Shown one piece after another: positions 1 through 14,427 of a stretch of 38,494 nt of DNA. Both the position numbers and the translations under genes were made by a program. Below the pieces are notes generated by a model, which saw only the letters and a list, made by a program, of their open reading frames with translations, did no database searches and was not told the DNA's origin. The DNA lies in the NCBI GenBank assembly GCA_903919035.1, contig CAIXGY010000125.1, positions 1-38,494 on the forward strand, written 5' to 3'. This stretch comes from an uncultured Planctomycetaceae bacterium. Lineage in GTDB: Bacteria > Planctomycetota > Planctomycetia > Pirellulales > UBA1268. How positions within the stretch are numbered: the first letter of the stretch is position 1; every line of letters begins with the position of its first letter.

Positions 1-1521
<1,521 letters not shown>

Positions 1522-1681
1522 GCAGGTCATTCGCCGACCCCGGCTGCCCCTTGTGGCGGGGCGGGATCGCGCGTGGGGCCACCGGAATCAGTGCCGGCGA
1601 GTGTGAGTCGAGGCGAGTTGAAGTCGAGGTTGGAACGCGGGCCGTCGAGCGGGTTCAAAAAAGAAAACAGGGAGATGACAC

Positions 1682-5998
<4,317 letters not shown>

Positions 5999-6126
5999 CA
6001 CGGCCCGGGCAGGCTGTCGGGGCGGGCTGTGGCCGTCGTTCCGGCTCGTGCAGCGTGCGTGTGGAACGGGCGACCGTCAGGGCGTAGAGTCTGGCGCCAA
6101 ACCCCGTATCGCGGGCCAGGCGGTGG

Positions 6127-7077
6127 GTGACTCTGGTGATGGTCAGGATGAACGGTAGGAACCAGAAGCGAACGTGGCTCGTTCTGGAGGCGGCGTCCAC
6201 TCCGGTGGGCCGAGTTGCCGCCCGGACGCTTCGTGGTCGTCTCGAAGCCGTCTGGACCGAGCTGGCGGCGGCGGTGCATGACCCCGGTGACGCGGAGCGC
6301 GTGCATCGACTTCGGGTCGCGACACGGCGGACGCTCGCGGCGTTCGATGTGTTCCGCGACCTCATGCCGCCAAAACGTAGCGCCTGGTTCGAGCGGCGTC
6401 TGGCCGAGATTCGGCGGGCGGCTGGTGACGCCCGGGATCTCGACGTGCTGACGGGCCGCCTCTCCTCTCCGCAGAATCCCCGGCCGAAAGCGGCGGCTCG
6501 CAGCAGGCTGGTGGCCATGCTCGCGCGCCAACGTGATGATTCGCGGGCTCCGATTCACGACCTGCACGGTCGGCTGGTGGCGGCTGGCTGGTGCGACCGG
6601 GTCGATGCCCTTCTGGCCCGGATTCCTGCGGGCTCGCGGCAACCGTCTTTCGAGGCTTACGCTCGCGAGCACTTCAAGCCGATCGTGGATCGGTTTTTCG
6701 CGAAGGCCGACCGCAAACTGCACGACGACGACGACGTGCACCGCCTGCGGATCGCCGGCAAAAAGTTCCGCTACGCACTGGAGATCTTCGCGCCGGTGAT
6801 CCCACAGCGATCCCGGGTGCGCTGCCATGAGGCGCTCGAGCGATTGCAGGAGACCCTTGGCGAATTCACCGATCATGCATCTGCAGCCGACCGTTTCCGG
6901 CGGATGTCGCGAGATCGGCGCATTGGTCTCGATGTCGACGCACTCGAGGGCTTGTGCCGGACGGAGTCGGCGCTGGCGGCGGAGGCACGAAAGGCATTCG
7001 TCAAATGGTGGGATGGACGGCGACGGCGCGACCTGCGCCGGACGATCGAGCGCTCCATCGGACGACGCAGCGCATGA
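6127..7077 (+). CDS. CHAD domain-containing protein
   Basis: Two His/Arg helical signatures typical of CHAD: VHRLRVATRRTLAAFDVFRDLMP and DDDDVHRLRIAGKKFRYALEIFAPVI. The start may be an internal ATG near 6145. Confidence 0.85.
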   Translation: MTLVMVRMNGRNQKRTWLVLEAASTPVGRVAARTLRGRLEAVWTELAAAVHDPGDAERVHRLRVATRRTLAAFDVFRDLMPPKRSAWFERRLAEIRRAAGDARDLDVLTGRLSSPQNPRPKAAARSRLVAMLARQRDDSRAPIHDLHGRLVAAGWCDRVDALLARIPAGSRQPSFEAYAREHFKPIVDRFFAKADRKLHDDDDVHRLRIAGKKFRYALEIFAPVIPQRSRVRCHEALERLQETLGEFTDHASAADRFRRMSRDRRIGLDVDALEGLCRTESALAAEARKAFVKWWDGRRRRDLRRTIERSIGRRSA

Positions 7078-8261
7078 TCGTGAGCCGACGGCCACCGGAC
7101 GGCGCACGAACTCGCCCGACGTCGGTGGTGGGTGGCGCGACGGTCCTGGGACTCATGGCGAGCATGCTGCTCGGCTGCAGTGCCCACCGAGAGTCGGAGA
7201 CGCGACATCCAGCCCCAGTCGTCGGTGAGTCCGGTTCACATGCCGCGAGCGACGGTTTTCAGGCGACGCTGCCGTCGGCCGCGGCGCGTCCGGATGCGGC
7301 ACCCGAAGGCATGGTCTGGGTGTCGGGAGGTGAATTCTCGATGGGGTGCGCCGACCCCCGCGGCATGCCGTTCGGCGGTGTCGATCCCATGGACGATGCC
7401 CGGCCGATACACCGCGTCAGGGTGAGGGGATTGTGGGTGGATCGAACCGAGGTGACCAACGACCAGTTCGGGGATTTCGTGGCGGCGACGGGCTACGTGA
7501 CCGTCGCCGAGCGGACGCCGCGGGCCGAGGATTTTCCTGGAGCACCGCCGGAGAATCTGGTGGCGGGTTCGATCGTGTTCACCCCACCGGACGTGTTCGT
7601 CCCGTTGCGGGATGCCACGGGTCGGGCTCATCTCCAGTGGTGGGCCTATCTGCCGGGTGCCGACTGGAGGCACCCTGCCGGGCCCGGCAGCGATCTGGAG
7701 GGCCGCGGTCGCGATCCGGTCGTGCACGTGGCCTACGAGGACGCCGAAGCCTACGCGCGCTGGGCTGGCAAGCGATTACCAACCGAGGCGGAGTGGGAAT
7801 TCGCGGCCCGGGGTGGCATGACGGGTGCGCCGTACCCGTGGGGAACCGAGTTTCGACCTTCCGGCCGGTGGATGGCCAACACCTGGCAGGGACGGTTTCC
7901 CGGCGAGAACACGGCCGAGGACGGCTTTGCCGGGCTCGCGCCGGTCGCCTCGTTTCCAGCCAACGATTACGGACTCCATGACATGTCGGGAAATGTCTGG
8001 GAGTGGTGCACCGATTGGTATCGCCCCGACACCTATCGGATCGATGCCGGACCTGACGGCAGGCTGGTGGTCCGCGACCCCCATGGACCGGCGGCGAGTT
8101 TCGACCCGCAGGAGCCGGGCCAGGCCAAGCGGGCGCAGCGGGGCGGCTCGTACCTTTGCAGCGAGGAGTACTGCTCACGCTACATCGTGGGCACGCGCGG
8201 CAAGGGGGAAGTCTCGAGCGCCACGAACCACATCGGCTTCCGCTGCGTGAAGGATCCGTAG
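7074..8261 (+). CDS. Formylglycine-generating enzyme (SUMF1/FGE-sulfatase family), predicted lipoprotein
   Basis: ATG at 7074 overlaps the CHAD stop (ATGA). N-terminal hydrophobic segment with lipobox-like MLLGC; family motifs MVWVSGGEFSMG, DRTEVTNDQF, RLPTEAEWEFAARGG, DMSGNVWEWCTDWY, RGGSYLCSEEYCSRY, GFRCV. Confidence 0.9.
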   Translation: MIVSRRPPDGARTRPTSVVGGATVLGLMASMLLGCSAHRESETRHPAPVVGESGSHAASDGFQATLPSAAARPDAAPEGMVWVSGGEFSMGCADPRGMPFGGVDPMDDARPIHRVRVRGLWVDRTEVTNDQFGDFVAATGYVTVAERTPRAEDFPGAPPENLVAGSIVFTPPDVFVPLRDATGRAHLQWWAYLPGADWRHPAGPGSDLEGRGRDPVVHVAYEDAEAYARWAGKRLPTEAEWEFAARGGMTGAPYPWGTEFRPSGRWMANTWQGRFPGENTAEDGFAGLAPVASFPANDYGLHDMSGNVWEWCTDWYRPDTYRIDAGPDGRLVVRDPHGPAASFDPQEPGQAKRAQRGGSYLCSEEYCSRYIVGTRGKGEVSSATNHIGFRCVKDP

Positions 8262-8325
8262 GTGACCGGGCGTTCCCGAAACGTCGTTTTGACACGCCCA
8301 ACCGGCCCGGGGCAGGCCACGGGTC

Positions 8326-10089
8326 CTACTTCATCAGCTTTTTGAGCTGGGCCAGCGTGCGGGTGTTGGCGACGTCGGCGGCCTCGAGGCCGGCGCGGCG
8401 GGCCTGAAGGATGCCGCAGCGCATCACCTCGAGGCCAGCGGTGGAGTGGGCGTCGGTGGAGATCACGAGCTTCACGCCGGCCCGCTTCGCTGCCGCAGCC
8501 AGTCGGTCGTCGAGGTCGAGCCGCCACGGGTTGGCGTTGATTTCGAGGAAGGTGCCGGTGCGGGCTGCGGCGTCGATCACGGCTTCCATGTCGACGTCGT
8601 AGGCCGGACGGCGATTGATCAGCCGGCCCGTCGGATGGCCGATCACGCTCACGTGAGGGTTTTCGATCGCCTCGACGATCCGTGCCGTGATCCGGTCGCG
8701 GGGTTGATGCTGGCCGTAGTGCAGGCTCGCCACGACCCAGTCGGCCTTTGCCAGGACGTCATCGGGAAGGTCGAGGCCCCCCTTCTCCAGCATGTCGACC
8801 TCGATGCCCTTGAGCACCACGATGGGAGGCGGGCCGTCCTGCGACAGCGACTCGTTGAGCCGGTCGATCTCACCCCACTGGTGCAGCAACCGCTTCCTGT
8901 CGAGGCCATGCGCCATCGTCACCCGCTGGCCATGGTCGGTGATCGCCACGTAGGCCAGGCCGCGTTCGATCGCCGCCCGCACCATCTCGCCGAGCGTGGC
9001 TTCGCCGTCGGTGGCAGTCGTGTGCATGTGGAGGTCACCGTGGATGTCGGTGAGCTCGACGAGCTCCGGAAGCTCGCCCAACTCGGCACGGTGAATCTCG
9101 TCGCCTCCCTCGCGAAGTTCGGGAGGGATCCAGGGAAGGCCGACCGCCCGATAGACATCCTCCTCCGTTTCACCGGCGAGGCTCGGGCCGCGCGGCCGCG
9201 GCTCGGCATCCACGCCGCCCGGAATCCGCCACACGCCGTATTCGTTGATGGTGAGGCCGCGGTCGCGGGCCCGCGACCGGAGCTTCACGTTGTGCTCCTT
9301 CGAGCCCGTAAAATACTGCCAGGCGGCGCCGAAGGCCCCGCGGTCGACCACCCGCAGGTCGACCTGCACGTTCCGCGGCCCACGAATGCTCGTCTTCGTG
9401 TCGCCTCGCAGGAGCACGGCCGACGTCTCGGGCCAGCCGTGCAGATGATCCATCACGGAGGCCGCGTCATCGCCGTCGACCACGAGATCCAGGTCGCCGA
9501 CGGTCTCACGGCCTCGACGCCAGCTCCCTGCTGCCTCGATGCGGCGCACCTGAGGGCAGCGGCGCATCCATGCCAGGAGCGTCTGCACGATCGCATCAGC
9601 ATCCGCCCAGAGGAGGCGGGCATGCTCTGGACTCTTGGCGAAGGCGATGTTCGTGAGAATCGCGGCCTGCGTCTTGGCGCCGAAACCCTTGATCGTGGCC
9701 ACGCGGCCTTTGCGGCAGGCCTGCTCCAGCGCGTCGAGCGAGTCGATGTCGAGCCCATCGACCAATGCCTTGACCTTCTTGGGCCCGAGGCCCGGCACGC
9801 GCATGAGCTCGAAGACCACGGCCGGCACCTCGCGAGCGAGTTCCTCGAGCAGCGGCAGCTTCCCGGTGTCGAGCAACGTCTCGATCTTGCCCGCGAGATC
9901 CGCCCCGACACCCTCGAGGTCGGTCAGGGATCGGCCGGATTCACCCCGCACGGAGGCGAGTGACTCGACCATTCCGCTGATCGTGCGGGCCGCGTTGCGG
10001 TAGGCACGCACGCGGAACACGTTGGCGCCCTGGTACTCGAGCAGGTCGGCTACGTGATCGAAGGCGGAAGCGATGTCGGCATTCGTCAT
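8326..10089 (-). CDS. polX: DNA polymerase X family with C-terminal PHP domain (PolX)
   Basis: 587 aa; helix-hairpin-helix and AAGSWRRGRETVGDLDLVVDG (Pol beta-type nucleotidyltransferase), VQVDLRVV third Asp, PHP motif DIHGDLHMHTTATDG and AITDHG. Confidence 0.95.
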   Translation of the reverse strand: MTNADIASAFDHVADLLEYQGANVFRVRAYRNAARTISGMVESLASVRGESGRSLTDLEGVGADLAGKIETLLDTGKLPLLEELAREVPAVVFELMRVPGLGPKKVKALVDGLDIDSLDALEQACRKGRVATIKGFGAKTQAAILTNIAFAKSPEHARLLWADADAIVQTLLAWMRRCPQVRRIEAAGSWRRGRETVGDLDLVVDGDDAASVMDHLHGWPETSAVLLRGDTKTSIRGPRNVQVDLRVVDRGAFGAAWQYFTGSKEHNVKLRSRARDRGLTINEYGVWRIPGGVDAEPRPRGPSLAGETEEDVYRAVGLPWIPPELREGGDEIHRAELGELPELVELTDIHGDLHMHTTATDGEATLGEMVRAAIERGLAYVAITDHGQRVTMAHGLDRKRLLHQWGEIDRLNESLSQDGPPPIVVLKGIEVDMLEKGGLDLPDDVLAKADWVVASLHYGQHQPRDRITARIVEAIENPHVSVIGHPTGRLINRRPAYDVDMEAVIDAAARTGTFLEINANPWRLDLDDRLAAAAKRAGVKLVISTDAHSTAGLEVMRCGILQARRAGLEAADVANTRTLAQLKKLMK

Positions 10090-10154
10090 GGGGAGCGTCC
10101 TGCATGGGGTCCGCCGCCGAGAGGCGTGCGACGGCCATCAGGGTACGCTGCCGA

Positions 10155-11282
10155 TCAGCGAGTGCCGAGCGTCGAGGGGAGGGCAGCCGTCGGGTAGCGG
10201 GGGCCGGCGGTCATGGCGGGCTGCCACGACGTCGTGTGGTTGGTCGGCTCGAGGAGCCGGGGGAAGGCACGCGTGGCGCCAGTCGGCCCTGTGCCCGGCA
10301 GGAGCGGCATGCCGCCATTGCCGCTCGTCGATGGTTGCGCGGCCGGAGCCGTGGTGCCCGATGAATTGCTGCCCGGCACGAGGCTCGGAGGCGGGACGCG
10401 GTCGAGTGTCGCACCGGTCTGCGCCGGCGCCGGGGAAGCCGGCACCGAAGTCGGCGGCGCGACCGCACCCGACGACGGGGCGCGGGGCAATTCGGGGATC
10501 GGCTTCAGCGACGGTGCCGGGGAGAGCGCCGGGGGGGCGGTCGGTTGCGGCTGGAGCTGCGTCGTCGCCTGGGGGGCGTACGTGCCGGCCTGGGGCACGA
10601 CCTGGGCCGGTGGATAGCTCGTCGCGGGAACAGCCTGGGGATATCCGGTCGCAGGGAGCGCGGGCGGGCTGATGCTCGGCTGGCCGGGAACCAGTTGTTG
10701 CGGGACGTCCGCGCCGGCGGCGCCCCAACCCTGCGGCAGCGGTTGCGCGGACGGGACGGCGGGCGTGGCAAATGGGCTCGCGGCCGGCGTCGCCGGCCCG
10801 GGCAAGGCCGGGGCCGGGGGGTATGCGACCGGAGCGCCCACCGCGGCTGGCGGCGCATAGCCAGGTTGCATCTGTACGTACTTCGTCGTCGTCACGGCCC
10901 GATATTGTGTCACAGGCACATTCACCGCCTGCTGCACGTATTGCGTCACCGGTTGCATGCACTCGGTGGGGCAGCCCGTGCAGGGATCGATTTCGCACGA
11001 CGGCTTGTAGGTCGTGACGGGCACGGATTGGTACTGGGTGCGGTACGTGGTCTCGGGAACGTAACTGGTCTGCTGCACCGGCACCATCACCGGCGGCGGG
11101 GGCGCTGCGATGGGCGCCATGACTGGCGCGACCGGCGCGATGGCGTACGCCGGAGCCTTGCGAAAGCAGGAGCCGCAGCCGGCAAACAGGCCGCTCAAGC
11201 AGCACTCCTGGCCAGCCGCCGGCACCGCGAGAATCGCGGCCCACGCCGGAAGCCAGAACCGAATCGCACGGATCGTCTTCAT
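10155..11282 (-). CDS. Secreted Pro/Gln/Tyr-rich hypothetical protein
   Basis: N-terminal signal-like segment MKTIRAIRFWLPAWAAILAVPAAGQE; Cys-rich patch CCLSGLFAGCGSCF; repeated Y/V/T/Q motifs (YVPETTYRTQYQSVPVTTYKP, PVTQYVQQAVNVPVTQYRAVTT); long Pro/Ala-rich tail. Confidence 0.7.
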   Translation of the reverse strand: MKTIRAIRFWLPAWAAILAVPAAGQECCLSGLFAGCGSCFRKAPAYAIAPVAPVMAPIAAPPPPVMVPVQQTSYVPETTYRTQYQSVPVTTYKPSCEIDPCTGCPTECMQPVTQYVQQAVNVPVTQYRAVTTTKYVQMQPGYAPPAAVGAPVAYPPAPALPGPATPAASPFATPAVPSAQPLPQGWGAAGADVPQQLVPGQPSISPPALPATGYPQAVPATSYPPAQVVPQAGTYAPQATTQLQPQPTAPPALSPAPSLKPIPELPRAPSSGAVAPPTSVPASPAPAQTGATLDRVPPPSLVPGSNSSGTTAPAAQPSTSGNGGMPLLPGTGPTGATRAFPRLLEPTNHTTSWQPAMTAGPRYPTAALPSTLGTR

Positions 11283-11490
11283 CTCCAGCTCCTCTTCGCT
11301 CGCCCCGACGATCCGCGCGGACGTGGTCCGGCCGAATCGACGACATTCCTAGCGTAGGTCGCCGCGCCGTGGGGTTCAGGAAAAAAAGCGACGCGCGTTC
11401 ATGAATCGACGGGACGGTCGCCTCACGACCGTCACATGCGGTGCGTTCGTCATGACCGGCACCTGATGCCACCCCATGACGGCGGTGAGG

Positions 11491-11516
11491 GGCGACCGCT
11501 TCGGGGGCGGTTCGCC
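11491..11516 (-). terminator. Possible transcription terminator hairpin downstream of the 12175-11564 gene
   Basis: Minus-strand GGCGAaCCGC-CCCCGAA-GCGGTCGCC: about 9 bp GC-rich stem with one bulge, about 50 nt after the stop; no immediate T-tract. Confidence 0.3.
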
Positions 11517-11563
11517 TCCCTCTCGCCGCGTTGCCGGCTTCCGCGTGCCCCCGCGACTGATGG

Positions 11564-12175
11564 TCAACGGTCCCGGCAACGCCGTTCGAATCGATCGTAC
11601 AGATCGTAGAGCGCTTCGCGGAGGTTCCCGCCGTGCGCGGCGTAGGCGTCGACCACATCCTCGGCGGCGATAAGGCCGCCGTGATCGGGGAGGTCGGCGA
11701 CGATGCGGCCGAGCAGAGCCGGTGACGTCGTGCAGTGGACAAGCGTCGCCATCCGGCCCGGGCGATGCACGGTGACGATCAGCCCCACGCCCCGGTACCG
11801 GGCCACATGGCTGACGAGCGCCCCCTGCAGTACCCCCAGCGTCTCCCAGCCATCGACGCAGAGCATGGTGCCGGGGCGTGAACGGAACACCGCTCGTGCG
11901 ACGATCGGCCCGTCGCGTCGCGACCGCGACCGGATCCGGCCGGCGAGCAGCCCGGAATCAGCCAGCGTGCTGGCGAGTGCGGCGAGAAGGGTGGACTTGC
12001 CGGCCCCGTGCATGCCCTCGATCGCCGAAACGCCGAGGCACCGGGCCCGGCGGGCCAGGGCTGCCACGTCGAGTGGCAGGCCGAGGGAATCCAACGGCGG
12101 CACGGCTCCAGGTCGCGTGAACCGCGTGGCGAACGGATTGTGCCGGCCGACAGGCGGCGGGGCGGTCGTCAGCAC
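11564..12175 (-). CDS. P-loop NTPase (predicted ATPase)
   Basis: Walker A GMHGAGKSTLL; GTG start at 12175 overlaps the end of the preceding gene (stop 12169-12171); 203 aa. Confidence 0.7.
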   Translation of the reverse strand: MLTTAPPPVGRHNPFATRFTRPGAVPPLDSLGLPLDVAALARRARCLGVSAIEGMHGAGKSTLLAALASTLADSGLLAGRIRSRSRRDGPIVARAVFRSRPGTMLCVDGWETLGVLQGALVSHVARYRGVGLIVTVHRPGRMATLVHCTTSPALLGRIVADLPDHGGLIAAEDVVDAYAAHGGNLREALYDLYDRFERRCRDR

Positions 12176-12606
12176 GGTGCCTCCCGAACCGCCAAGGGTG
12201 CGGCGGGGGGCACGCGGCCCATCACGAATTCCTGCTCCGAGACGTAGTCCCTGCCGGCGGCATAGAACACCCGCACGCGGACACACCAACGGATTTTCAC
12301 GATCACACCCTCGTATGTCAGTGGGCTGGCGGGAAGGCGAGTCTCGAAGTCGTGTCCTGCCAGGGCGGCGAGCAGGGCGTCACGATCCACGATCCTTTCG
12401 AAGGCATGAACCGCGAGATCCTCTTCGCCCTTTCCCTCCGTGTACCACACGACCGACAGTTCCAGGGCCCGGACGGACTCCGGATCCACGCCCCCGACGC
12501 GGCTGTGCACGACGAGCGGAGCGGCGGCGTCGTAACGGCGTCCGGGACGGTCGAACTGCACGTCGATGACGGGCGAGCCCCGTCCGCCATCCGGAGACAG
12601 GCTCAC
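12169..12606 (-). CDS. Arrestin-like beta-sandwich hypothetical protein
   Basis: GTG start (cac 12604-12606) overlaps the upstream TGA (12603-12605) as GTGA; 145 aa beta-rich sequence (VIDVQFDRPGRRYDAAAPLVVHSRV...LSVVWYTEGKGEEDLAVHAFERI...). Fold assignment is by sequence impression. Confidence 0.65.
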   Translation of the reverse strand: MSLSPDGGRGSPVIDVQFDRPGRRYDAAAPLVVHSRVGGVDPESVRALELSVVWYTEGKGEEDLAVHAFERIVDRDALLAALAGHDFETRLPASPLTYEGVIVKIRWCVRVRVFYAAGRDYVSEQEFVMGRVPPAAPLAVREAPC

Positions 12607-13916
12607 GGTGATTTCTCCGCGGCAGGGTGGACGATGATCGGAAACATCCGGGTGAACGGGGGCCAGCGGGCTGGAATGCCGTGCACCCTGATTCGCCAGC
12701 GGACGGCGTTGTGTTCCGACAGGAAGGAATGCATGGCGACGGCCGGGATCGTCACCCCGGCGATCCCCTCGAACCGCGTGCCCGGTGAGACACGGATGTC
12801 GCGCCAACCGCGGAGCTGTTCGCGATGCACGACGAGCGACTCGCTCCGGGTATCGGTGCCTTGGTGAAAGGTCGCCTGCTCCTCGCACTCCAGCGTCACC
12901 GTCAGTTCACGGAGGTCGCCCGAGCCGCCCTGGGCCAGCAGGACGTCGTAGCGGCCGCCAGGCCGGAGGGGATGGTCCGAGATTTCGAGTTGGGTGGTGC
13001 CGACAGCGGTCTTCAAGAGCAGGGCACGCGTGAACAGCAGGATTGCCGCGCAGCCGACCGCGCCGGCCGGCACCAGCATCGCGAGCAGAAACCAATGCAG
13101 CCTGCCTGTCGCGAAGTCGAGGCCGGCGCCGACCGCCAGCACCGCCAGCACCGTGTTCCACGCCACAGCGAACAGGCCAAGCCCAAGCAGTGTCCACGAC
13201 TCCGGGCTTTCCAGGGGCAGGCGATAGCGCAGCACGGTTCCCGGTGAGTTGGTCATGTCGTCGCATGCTGGAATACCCGGAAGTCCGGTGGCCGATTTGA
13301 ATTGCGAGGATGTCAGCACCGGCAGGGTCCCCGCCGCCGCGATCGCCTCCTCAGATCGGCCCCAACGGCGAACCGCACGCAGCAGTCCGGAGCCGCCGAA
13401 TGCGAGGAGTGCGCCAGGGAGGAGCAGGGTCAGTCCCCACATCCACCAGTTGAAGCCCCGGTGCAGGACGACCGTGTCGGGATCGGCCGGGTCGAACCAA
13501 CCTGAAACCTCCGCGCCCAGCGGCCACGCTGCCAACGCGGCGATCGCCGCGGGGCGATCCGCCGTGGTCGCGGCGGCATCGGCCCTGGTCCACGATTCGC
13601 GGATGCCTCCCAGCGCCTCGTACCGCACGCGGAACGACGGTGTCCACGTGGCCGAGGCCGACCCGGGCGGATCCTGGACCTCGCGACGAATCAGTCCCTG
13701 CCCGATCACCCGGCAGACCGTCGGCACGTAGTCGCGATTGACCCGCCATTCCCGCATCGCCACGCCGGTCACCAGCAGCGCGCCGAACACGAGGCCGGCC
13801 ATCACGAGCACGGCGTGAAACAGCCCGTCGCCGAAGGAGCCCCAGGCCTGCGAACCAGTTCGCCGGTGGCCCCGCTTCTTGCCGAATATCCGCGGCAGCC
13901 TCACGCTCGCGCTCAC
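12603..13916 (-). CDS. Membrane protein with DUF3592-like region and C-terminal arrestin-like domain
   Basis: GTG at 13916 (VSASVRLPRIFGKK...); several TM segments (FHAVLVMAGLVFGALLVTGVAM; WWMWGLTLLLPGALLAFGG; LHWFLLAMLVPAGAVGCAAILLF); DUF3592-like RVRYEALGG...GWFDPADPDTVVL. Confidence 0.7.
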   Translation of the reverse strand: MSASVRLPRIFGKKRGHRRTGSQAWGSFGDGLFHAVLVMAGLVFGALLVTGVAMREWRVNRDYVPTVCRVIGQGLIRREVQDPPGSASATWTPSFRVRYEALGGIRESWTRADAAATTADRPAAIAALAAWPLGAEVSGWFDPADPDTVVLHRGFNWWMWGLTLLLPGALLAFGGSGLLRAVRRWGRSEEAIAAAGTLPVLTSSQFKSATGLPGIPACDDMTNSPGTVLRYRLPLESPESWTLLGLGLFAVAWNTVLAVLAVGAGLDFATGRLHWFLLAMLVPAGAVGCAAILLFTRALLLKTAVGTTQLEISDHPLRPGGRYDVLLAQGGSGDLRELTVTLECEEQATFHQGTDTRSESLVVHREQLRGWRDIRVSPGTRFEGIAGVTIPAVAMHSFLSEHNAVRWRIRVHGIPARWPPFTRMFPIIVHPAAEKSP

Positions 13917-13944
13917 TGTCCGAGAAAACCCGTGTCGCGGCCCG

Positions 13945-14262
13945 CTACATCTGGGCGACGGTTTCGGGTCCCGCAGCCGGGGCCCCCGCCGACTGCCCCT
14001 CACCGTCGACCGGCTTGCCGGCTCGGAAGAAACCGATCTTTTCGAGTGCCTTGTAGACCTCCTCCAGCGTCTTCTCGCCGAAGTTCGAGATCGCCAGAAG
14101 ATCGGAGCGGGTGCAGTTGAGCAGGTCGTGAACCGTGAAAATCCCGCGCTCCTCCAGGCAGTTCGTGGTGCGCACCGAAAGGCCGATCTCGGCCGTGCTC
14201 ATGTCGAGCTTCTCGGCCATTTCGTCCGATTGAGTCAGGTTTTTGTATGGAATGCGCGGCAT
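13945..14262 (-). CDS. Freestanding RNA polymerase alpha C-terminal-domain protein (105 aa)
   Basis: LSVRTTNCLEERGIFTVHDLLNCTRSDLLAISNFGEKTLEEVYKALEKIGFF matches alpha-CTD (E. coli [46 protein letters not shown]); no alpha-NTD; ATG at 14262. Confidence 0.85.
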   Translation of the reverse strand: MPRIPYKNLTQSDEMAEKLDMSTAEIGLSVRTTNCLEERGIFTVHDLLNCTRSDLLAISNFGEKTLEEVYKALEKIGFFRAGKPVDGEGQSAGAPAAGPETVAQM

Positions 14263-14427
14263 GGGGTCCCTCCCGTGTGCGACAGGTGACGTGGCGACTG
14301 CCGACGCCGACGACGGCGTGGGGCGGGCGGGGAATATAATCGAAATCACATCAATCCGGCCACCGGCCGGCGGTCGTCCGCGCCGGGTGCGGGTCCCGGC
14401 CGGCGGTTTTGTCCCCCGAATCCCGCC

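Noticed and set aside
8446-9963. 505-aa plus-strand ORF antisense to polX
   Set aside because: Antisense artefact; polX has convincing Pol X and PHP motifs.
14335-14340. TATAAT hexamer upstream of the uvrD-like helicase as a promoter
   Set aside because: Good -10 match but no convincing -35 element at proper spacing; not enough to call.
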